In this document: piece after piece, positions 58,278 to 64,000 of the stretch
Numbering within the stretch: position 1 is the stretch's first letter
Layout: every line of letters begins with the position of its first letter
Origin: Pseudomonas sp. NFR16
GTDB lineage: Bacteria > Pseudomonadota > Gammaproteobacteria > Pseudomonadales > Pseudomonadaceae
Assembly (NCBI RefSeq): GCF_900108875.1
Contig: NZ_FNYJ01000003.1
Coordinates: 83,969 to 147,968 of the forward strand
DNA: 64,000 bases
Direction of reading: 5' to 3'
Notes under the pieces: generated by a model
The model's input: only the letters and a program-made list of their open reading frames with translations
What the model was told of the DNA's origin: nothing
The model's database searches: none
Program-made: the position numbers and the translations under genes

Positions 58278-58306
58278 TAGTCAATAAAACTTTACGTATC
58301 TACAAT
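58278..58306 (+). promoter_or_regulatory. possible sigma-70 promoter of cyoABCDE
   Basis: TAGTCA (58278-58283), 17 bp, then TACAAT (58301-58306). If used, the leader to cyoA would be about 310 nt. The rest of the 469-bp dsbB-cyoA gap shows no gene. Confidence 0.4.
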
Positions 58307-58619
58307 CGCCCCCACTTAACGCCCCCATCACTTGAAGGACGGCGGAAATCGAGGTCGGAAAGCGTTTTTACGCCTTTGTAGACGCCGTTCGAATGGCCTC
58401 CTGCGTCAAATTCAGAATGTCAGCGCCAAGGGATCTGGTCCGCGTAGGCGGTTGCCACCATTCGAATAAGAAACCACAGCTAAACCCGGATTTGTTACGA
58501 GGCCATAAGCTTCCTGACAGGCCCCTGTTCAATCCAAAAATTTGCCAGCACCTGGCAGGGTGAAGTGTTGGCGGTCGAAACCCAACTGCGATGCGAAAGC
58601 TGCTTTTAGAGGTCGTGAG

Positions 58620-59555
58620 ATGAGTAAAAAAAGGTACCCCAGGTTTTTTGGCTTCTTGGCCCTTTTCAGCATGCTCCTGCTCAGCGGGTGCGATTACACC
58701 CTGCTGGATTCCAAGGGCCATGTCGGCGTGCAAGAGCGTGATCTGATCATCACCGCTACTCTGCTCATGCTGCTGGTGGTGGTGCCGGTCATTTTCATGA
58801 CCATCATCTTCGCCTGGAAGTATCGCGCCTCTAACAAGAGCGCAACCTACACCCCTGACTGGGCGCATTCGACCAAGATTGAACTGGTTGTCTGGCTGGT
58901 GCCTCTGGCCATCATCATCGTGCTTGGCTACGTCACCTACAAGTCGACCCACGCGCTGGACCCATACCGTCCGCTTGAATCCGACGTCAAGCCTGTGACC
59001 ATCGAAGTGGTTGCGCTGGACTGGAAATGGCTGTTCATCTACCCGGAACAGGGTATCGCGACCGTCAACAAGATCGTTTTCCCGGCTAACACGCCGATCA
59101 ATTTCCGCATCACCTCAGATTCGGTCATGAACTCGTTCTTCATCCCTGCACTGGGTGGCCAGATCTACGCGATGGCCGGCATGCAGACCAAGTTGCACTT
59201 GATCGCCAATGAAAACGGCGAGTTCGATGGTATCTCCGCCAACTACAGCGGCGCAGGTTTCACCGGCATGAAATTCAAGGCGACCGCGACCTCGCAGGCT
59301 GACTTCGACGCCTGGGTTGCTGAAGTCAAGAATTCACCTAAACAGCTGGCAACGGCTGAGTACACCGCTCTGGCCAAACCTAGCGAACGTAACCCCGTTG
59401 AACTCTACTCCACGGTCACTCCGAACCTGTTCCAGATCATCATCGACAAGTATGAAGGTATGAAGCCGGGCAAGATTGAGCACGAGAAGAAAGAAGTGGC
59501 CGGTATGGAAGGGATGGACATGGGTAAGCATTCAGCTGCTGAGGCAGAGGAGTAA
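58620..59555 (+). CDS. cyoA: cytochrome bo3 ubiquinol oxidase subunit II
   Basis: A 311-aa lipoprotein subunit with lipobox LSGC (Cys24), two membrane helices and a periplasmic cupredoxin-like domain that lacks the CuA ligands, as expected for a quinol oxidase. [20 protein letters not shown] and [14 protein letters not shown] are typical. AGG lies upstream of ATG 58620; seven consecutive A residues follow within the first codons, which could be an Hfq/Crc contact (inference). First gene of cyoABCDE, 3 bases before cyoB. Confidence 0.96.
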   Translation: MSKKRYPRFFGFLALFSMLLLSGCDYTLLDSKGHVGVQERDLIITATLLMLLVVVPVIFMTIIFAWKYRASNKSATYTPDWAHSTKIELVVWLVPLAIIIVLGYVTYKSTHALDPYRPLESDVKPVTIEVVALDWKWLFIYPEQGIATVNKIVFPANTPINFRITSDSVMNSFFIPALGGQIYAMAGMQTKLHLIANENGEFDGISANYSGAGFTGMKFKATATSQADFDAWVAEVKNSPKQLATAEYTALAKPSERNPVELYSTVTPNLFQIIIDKYEGMKPGKIEHEKKEVAGMEGMDMGKHSAAEAEE

Positions 59556-59558
59556 ACG

Positions 59559-61577
59559 ATGTTTGGTAAATTAAGTCTGGACGCGATACCGTTCCACGAA
59601 CCGATAGTCATGATCACGATTGCCATGATCGCTATTGGCGGTGCAGCGGTACTCGGTCTGATCACGTATTTCAAGAAGTGGACCTACCTGTGGACCGAGT
59701 GGCTGACTTCGGTCGACCACAAGAAGATCGGCGTGATGTACATCATCATCGCCATGGTCATGCTGCTGCGTGGTTTCGCTGACGCCATCATGATGCGTTC
59801 CCAGCTGGCTCTGGCCACCGAGGGTTCGCCCGGCTATCTGCCGCCTGAACACTATGACCAGATCTTCACCGCTCACGGTGTGATCATGATCATCTTCATG
59901 GCGATGCCGTTCTTCACCGGTCTGATGAACATCGTTCTGCCTCTGCAGATCGGCGCTCGCGACGTTGCCTTCCCGTTCCTGAACTCCCTGAGTCTGTACC
60001 TGCTGATCTCCGGTGTGGTGCTGGTCAACGTTTCCCTGGGCGTCGGTGAATTCGCACGTACCGGTTGGGTTGCCTATCCGCCGCTGTCTGAACTGGGCTA
60101 CAGCCCGGGCGTGGGTGTCGACTACTACATCTGGGCACTGCAGCTATCGGGTCTGGGTACGACACTGACGGGCGTTAACTTCCTGGTTACCGTCCTGAAG
60201 ATGCGCACGCCTGGCATGAAGCTGATGGACATGCCGATCTTCACCTGGACCTGCACCTGGGCAAACGTTCTGATCGTGGCGTCGTTCCCGATCCTGACCG
60301 CCACCCTGGCACTGCTGACCCTTGACCGCTACCTGGACTTCCACATTTTCACGAACGAATTGGGTGGTAACCCGATGATGTACGTGAACCTGTTCTGGGC
60401 GTGGGGTCACCCTGAGGTGTACATCCTGATTCTGCCGGCGTTCGGAGTCTTCTCCGAGGTCATCTCGACGTTCACCGGTAAGCGCCTGTTCGGCCACCAC
60501 TCGATGATCTACGCCTCCGGCGCGATCTCCGTACTGGGCTTCATGGTCTGGCTGCACCACTTCTTCACCATGGGGTCGGGTGCAAGCGTCAACGCCTTCT
60601 TCGGTCTGGCGACGATGCTGATTTCCATCCCGACGGGCGTGAAACTGTTCAACTGGCTGTTCACGATCTACCAGGGCCGTCTGCGCTTCACCGCGCCAGT
60701 CATGTGGACCCTGGGCTTCATGGTTACTTTCTCCATCGGTGGTATGACCGGCGTTCTGCTGGCCATCCCGGGTGCTGACTTCGTTCTGCACAACAGCCTG
60801 TTCGTGATCGCGCACTTCCATAACGTGATCATCGGTGGTGCTGTCTTCGGTTACATCGCAGGCTTCGCGTTCTGGTTCCCGAAAGCGTTCGGCTTCAAGC
60901 TGAACGAGAAGTGGGGCAAGGCAGCGTTCTGGTTCTGGATCTCGGGCTTCTATGTGGCATTCATGCCGCTGTACGCACTGGGCTTCATGGGCATGACCCG
61001 TCGTCTGAACACCACTGACAACCCGGACTGGACGCCGTACCTGCACGTCGCGTTCTGGGGTGCAGCGCTGATCATGGTCGGTATCGCCTGCCAGCTGATC
61101 CAGATCTACGTGAGTATCCGTGACCGCGAGCAGAACCGTGACGTGACCGGTGACCCTTGGAATGGCCACACCCTGGAGTGGTCCACTTCGTCGCCTCCGC
61201 CGTTCTACAACTTCGCAGAACTGCCGAAGGCAAACGAGATCGACGCGTTCTATGCAGCCAAGCGTGATGGTGAAGCGTACCCGGTTCCGGCCAAGTACTC
61301 CGACATCCACATGCCGAACAACACCGCTACCGGCCTGGTAATGGGTGCTCTGCTGACCGTCTTCGGTTTCGCGATGATCTGGCACATCTGGTGGCTGTCG
61401 ATCGCCAGCCTGGTTGGCACCGTCGTTTACTTCGTCATCCACGCTGCACGTGACGATCAGGGCTACATGGTTCCTGCTTCGGAAGTGGCACGCATCGAAG
61501 GCGAGCAACACAAGATCCTGGCCTCGGTCCGCAATGCCCAGGCAAACACTCCTGTCAACAAGCTGGAGCAGGCATAA
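59559..61577 (+). CDS. cyoB: cytochrome bo3 ubiquinol oxidase subunit I
   Basis: A 672-aa haem-copper oxidase core with 15 helices that reduces O2 and pumps protons. The haem b and o3/CuB ligands lie in [36 protein letters not shown] and [12 protein letters not shown]. The cross-linked His-Tyr region (GHPEVY) and K/D channel residues are present. Length matches the family. It lies between cyoA and cyoC with 3-base gaps. Codon usage is that of a highly expressed gene. Confidence 0.97.
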   Translation: MFGKLSLDAIPFHEPIVMITIAMIAIGGAAVLGLITYFKKWTYLWTEWLTSVDHKKIGVMYIIIAMVMLLRGFADAIMMRSQLALATEGSPGYLPPEHYDQIFTAHGVIMIIFMAMPFFTGLMNIVLPLQIGARDVAFPFLNSLSLYLLISGVVLVNVSLGVGEFARTGWVAYPPLSELGYSPGVGVDYYIWALQLSGLGTTLTGVNFLVTVLKMRTPGMKLMDMPIFTWTCTWANVLIVASFPILTATLALLTLDRYLDFHIFTNELGGNPMMYVNLFWAWGHPEVYILILPAFGVFSEVISTFTGKRLFGHHSMIYASGAISVLGFMVWLHHFFTMGSGASVNAFFGLATMLISIPTGVKLFNWLFTIYQGRLRFTAPVMWTLGFMVTFSIGGMTGVLLAIPGADFVLHNSLFVIAHFHNVIIGGAVFGYIAGFAFWFPKAFGFKLNEKWGKAAFWFWISGFYVAFMPLYALGFMGMTRRLNTTDNPDWTPYLHVAFWGAALIMVGIACQLIQIYVSIRDREQNRDVTGDPWNGHTLEWSTSSPPPFYNFAELPKANEIDAFYAAKRDGEAYPVPAKYSDIHMPNNTATGLVMGALLTVFGFAMIWHIWWLSIASLVGTVVYFVIHAARDDQGYMVPASEVARIEGEQHKILASVRNAQANTPVNKLEQA

Positions 61578-61580
61578 ACA

Positions 61581-62213
61581 ATGTCGAACTTAGTATTTGA
61601 AGGTGCTAAAGGTCACGACCACGGTCATGACCATGAGCATGACCACGGTCACCATGACGCCGGCGAGATGAAAATCTTCGGCTTCTGGATCTACCTGATG
61701 ACCGACTGCATTCTGTTCGCGTCGATCTTCGCCGCTTACGCAGTGCTGGTTAACAACGTTGCCGGTGGTCCAGCAGGCCACGACATCTTCGAACTGCCAT
61801 ACGTGCTGGGCGAAACCGCCTGCCTGTTGCTCAGCTCGATCACCTACGGCTTCGCCATGCTGGCGATGCACAAAGGTAACAAGTCCGGTGTGCTGGGCTG
61901 GCTGTTCGTGACCTTCCTGTTCGGTATGGGCTTCATCGGCATGGAGATCAACGAGTTCCACATGCTGATCTCCGAGGGCTACGGCCCTAACCGCAGCGGC
62001 TTCCTGTCGGCGTTCTTCACGCTGGTCGGTACCCACGGTCTGCACGTGACCAGCGGTCTGATCTGGATGGCGATCATGATGTACCAGGTCAGCAAGAATG
62101 GTCTGACTGCCACCAACCAGACCCGTCTGAGCATGCTCAGCCTGTTCTGGCACTTCCTGGACGTGGTCTGGATCTGCGTGTTCACCGTTGTCTATCTGAT
62201 GGGGACCATTTAA
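61581..62213 (+). CDS. cyoC: cytochrome bo3 ubiquinol oxidase subunit III
   Basis: A 210-aa five-helix subunit. The membrane part ([53 protein letters not shown]) is typical. The N-terminal 27 residues include an unusual histidine/aspartate run ([19 protein letters not shown]) on the cytoplasmic side, a potential metal-binding tail not seen in E. coli CyoC. It directly abuts cyoD. Confidence 0.96.
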   Translation: MSNLVFEGAKGHDHGHDHEHDHGHHDAGEMKIFGFWIYLMTDCILFASIFAAYAVLVNNVAGGPAGHDIFELPYVLGETACLLLSSITYGFAMLAMHKGNKSGVLGWLFVTFLFGMGFIGMEINEFHMLISEGYGPNRSGFLSAFFTLVGTHGLHVTSGLIWMAIMMYQVSKNGLTATNQTRLSMLSLFWHFLDVVWICVFTVVYLMGTI

Positions 62214-62546
62214 ATGGCAAATTCACATCACTCCCATGACGATTCCAGCCACGGCAGCTTCAAGTCGTACATGGTCGGCTTCGTACTGTCGATCATCCTG
62301 ACCGCGATTCCCTTCGGTCTGGTTATGTTCCCGACGGTATCGAAAGTTGCCACACTGTGGATCGTGCTGATCTTCGCGGTCGTGCAGGTTCTGGTTCACC
62401 TGGTGTACTTCCTGCACCTGGACCGTTCGGTGGCACAGCGCAACAACGTGGTTGCATTCGCGTTCGCCACGCTGGTTATCGTTCTTCTGGTTGGCTTGAC
62501 GGTATGGATCATGTTCAGCATCCACACCGCTATGATGGCGCACTGA
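62214..62546 (+). CDS. cyoD: cytochrome bo3 ubiquinol oxidase subunit IV
   Basis: A 110-aa three-helix subunit needed for CuB insertion in the oxidase of E. coli. The segments [20 protein letters not shown] and [17 protein letters not shown] are typical. Its N-terminus is again His-rich ([15 protein letters not shown]). It starts immediately after the cyoC stop and is followed after 10 bases by cyoE. Confidence 0.95.
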   Translation: MANSHHSHDDSSHGSFKSYMVGFVLSIILTAIPFGLVMFPTVSKVATLWIVLIFAVVQVLVHLVYFLHLDRSVAQRNNVVAFAFATLVIVLLVGLTVWIMFSIHTAMMAH

Positions 62547-62556
62547 GGAAAACCTG

Positions 62557-63447
62557 ATGTCACTGAAGCACTTTATCCAAATCACCAAACCGGGGATCAT
62601 TTTCGGTAACGTGCTTTCGGTGGCAGGTGGCTTTTTTCTGGCTTCCAAGGGACACATCGATTTCGGTCTGTTCCTGGTGGCGATGATCGGGACTTCGCTG
62701 GTCGTGGCGTCTGGTTGCGTCTTCAACAACTGCATCGATCGTGATATCGATGTGAAGATGGAGCGCACCAAGAACCGCGTACTGGTTCAGGGCCTGATTT
62801 CGTTGAAACTGGCCCTGGCGTTCGCCACGGTGTTGGGCGTTGCCGGTGTCGCTTTGCTGTACACCAAGGCCAACCCGCTGGCCGCGTGGTGCGCAGTGAT
62901 CGGTTTTGTGATTTATGTCGGCTTCTACAGCCTGTACCTGAAACGCAAATCCGTTCACGGCACATTGGTGGGCAGCCTGTCGGGCGCGATGCCGCCGGTG
63001 ATCGGCTACGTTGCGGTCAGCAACAGCTTCGACCTGGCGGCACTGACGTTGCTGGTGATGTTCAGCCTGTGGCAAATGCCTCACTCGTACGCCATCGCGA
63101 TCTTCCGCTTCAACGACTACCTGGCTGCTTCGATTCCGGTTCTGCCGGTCAAGCGTGGCATCCGGGTCGCCAAGCGCCACATCCTGATCTACATCCTGGC
63201 TTTCCTGCTGGCTACCTTGATGCTGACCTTCGGCGGTTACGCCGGGCTCAACTATCTCGCAGTCGCGGCGGCCATGGGCATGTACTGGCTGTACATGGCG
63301 TGGACAGGCTACAAAGCCAAAGATGACTCCGTTTGGGCACGTAAGCTGTTCGTGTTCTCCATCTTCACCATCACCGCCTTGAGCGTGGCGATGTCGCTGG
63401 ACTTTCAGGTAACCAAAGAGCTGCTGGTCACATACGCAGCACCTTGA
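62557..63447 (+). CDS. cyoE: protohaem IX farnesyltransferase (haem O synthase)
   Basis: A 296-aa UbiA-family membrane prenyltransferase that converts haem B to haem O for the bo3 oxidase. The Asp-rich substrate motif is [38 protein letters not shown] and the second motif region follow. Nine helices are expected. AGGAAAA lies before the ATG. It ends the cyo operon at a strong terminator. Confidence 0.96.
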   Translation: MSLKHFIQITKPGIIFGNVLSVAGGFFLASKGHIDFGLFLVAMIGTSLVVASGCVFNNCIDRDIDVKMERTKNRVLVQGLISLKLALAFATVLGVAGVALLYTKANPLAAWCAVIGFVIYVGFYSLYLKRKSVHGTLVGSLSGAMPPVIGYVAVSNSFDLAALTLLVMFSLWQMPHSYAIAIFRFNDYLAASIPVLPVKRGIRVAKRHILIYILAFLLATLMLTFGGYAGLNYLAVAAAMGMYWLYMAWTGYKAKDDSVWARKLFVFSIFTITALSVAMSLDFQVTKELLVTYAAP

Positions 63448-63469
63448 TGCCCTGACTGAAACAACCGAA

Positions 63470-63503
63470 ACCCCGTCGCTCGTAAGAGCTGCGGGGTTTT
63501 TTT
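63470..63503 (+). terminator. intrinsic terminator of cyoABCDE
   Basis: ACCCCG and GAGC-side arms form a stem (ACCCCG...GCTC / GAGC...CGGGGT) followed by seven Ts. Confidence 0.9.
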
Positions 63504-63579
63504 ATGGGTCAGCGCTCACCCTTGAGCCGGGCGGCCCAGGCCTTTGATTCTGCCGTGCCTGCACCCCCCGATTCGCGCG

Positions 63580-64000
63580 TTACCCCGCGACGGCAGCGGT
63601 TTGCGGATCGGTCGGCTCCTTCGCAGGCCCCAGCACGATCGCCAGATGACGCAGGTCCTCGATGTGCACGCTGACGCTCTTCCCGGATGGGCTAAGCGCA
63701 AGGGTCCCCAGCGCGAAGACCGTGAAAAACCGGACCTCATCGGCATGACTCAACAGCTCGCTGATGTAGCGACTCGATCGATACGCCTGCATCTGCGCGG
63801 GCGAAACGTAGAGTGTCACCAACTTGCCTTGTAGCCGATCGAAGAACTTGAACTTGAACCCGGTGCCGTAGCGCTCCACCAGGCCGCCGCCATACAGAAC
63901 ACGGCGCTCCTCGCCGGGCTGGGCGAATTTGATATGACGAAAATACGATCTCAGCGACACCTCGCCCTGACCCGGAACGCGCAACGTCAGCAGCGCGAAC
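63580..64000 (-). CDS. unrecognised protein, C-terminal part (runs off the window)
   Basis: An open frame enters from the right edge and ends at TAA 63580, giving at least 140 residues. Visible sequence includes FALLTLRVPGQGEVSLRSYF, VLYGGGLVERYGTGFKFKF and a hydrophobic stretch VRFFTVFALGTLALSPSG. An in-frame TTG at 63984 could start a shorter protein, but the frame stays open to the edge. I do not recognise the family and assign no function. It is convergent with cyoE. Confidence 0.65.
   Translation of the reverse strand, partial: FALLTLRVPGQGEVSLRSYFRHIKFAQPGEERRVLYGGGLVERYGTGFKFKFFDRLQGKLVTLYVSPAQMQAYRSSRYISELLSHADEVRFFTVFALGTLALSPSGKSVSVHIEDLRHLAIVLGPAKEPTDPQTAAVAG

Noticed and set aside
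60144..61511. 455-aa minus-strand reading frame
   Set aside because: Antisense to cyoB.

Overview
The window is chromosomal DNA of a Pseudomonas (fluorescens/syringae-type lineage; I do not commit to a species). The evidence is the high GC content with strongly GC-biased third positions, a fused FruB (EIIA-HPr-EI), a fagA-fumC-orfX-sodA operon behind a Fur box, a cyoABCDE oxidase operon, and a core block (gatBAC / mreBCD / maf / rng / yhdP / nitrilase / tldD / yjgA / pmbA) whose order matches what I recall around PA4467-PA4484 of P. aeruginosa PAO1. No tRNA, rRNA, insertion sequence, prophage or CRISPR array was seen.

Layout. 1-4.9 kb (all minus): an alpha/beta hydrolase overlapping a DUF3182 protein, a small lysine-rich protein, a low-affinity iron permease-like protein, a TatD nuclease and the fructose regulator FruR/Cra. 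5.2-10.7 kb (plus): fruB-fruK-fruA, read divergently from fruR across a region holding a Cra operator and a Crc/Hfq-type A-rich motif. 11-15.4 kb: a PhoD phosphatase, an AEC transporter, a Ca2+/Na+ antiporter and a short RlpA-like lipoprotein. 15.6-18.8 kb (minus): gatC-gatA-gatB for Asn/Gln-tRNA amidation. 19-30.6 kb (plus): the mreBCD cell-shape genes, then maf, rng, yhdP, a nitrilase-like hydrolase and tldD; yjgA is convergent and pmbA (partner of tldD) follows. 32.9-36.7 kb: the iron-starvation/oxidative-stress operon fagA-fumC-orfX-sodA plus a ZIP metal transporter.

36.7-38.6 kb holds small genes: DUF1810, the zinc-ribbon protein YjdM and an unusual overlapping pair of small hydrophobic proteins (38034-38617). 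This pair is my best candidate for an undescribed system, possibly a pore-forming toxin with a membrane immunity protein. 38.6-45 kb (minus) is a compact four-gene unit: periplasmic adaptor, HAE-1-type RND pump, then a heavy-metal-type response regulator and sensor kinase, with a CusR-like box upstream. 45.2-51.8 kb (plus) is a chaperone-usher fimbrial cluster with a half-size pilin-like protein, a pilin, two chaperones flanking the usher, and a tip-adhesin candidate. 51.9-55.7 kb carries small accessory genes: a 78-aa protein, a GlxA-type regulator, a YkgJ cysteine-cluster protein, a small periplasmic protein, a GNAT acetyltransferase and CheV. 56-57.2 kb is the NO-detoxifying flavohaemoglobin, behind three GT-N7-AC boxes and a sigma-54-like promoter. 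57.6-63.4 kb holds dsbB and cyoABCDE; a gene I do not recognise runs off the right edge.

Intergenic regions carry several families of palindromic repeats (REP pairs, a 99-bp multi-hairpin element, an 89-bp inverted repeat) and one degenerate ~59-bp tandem repeat with AT-rich palindromes between hmp and dsbB.
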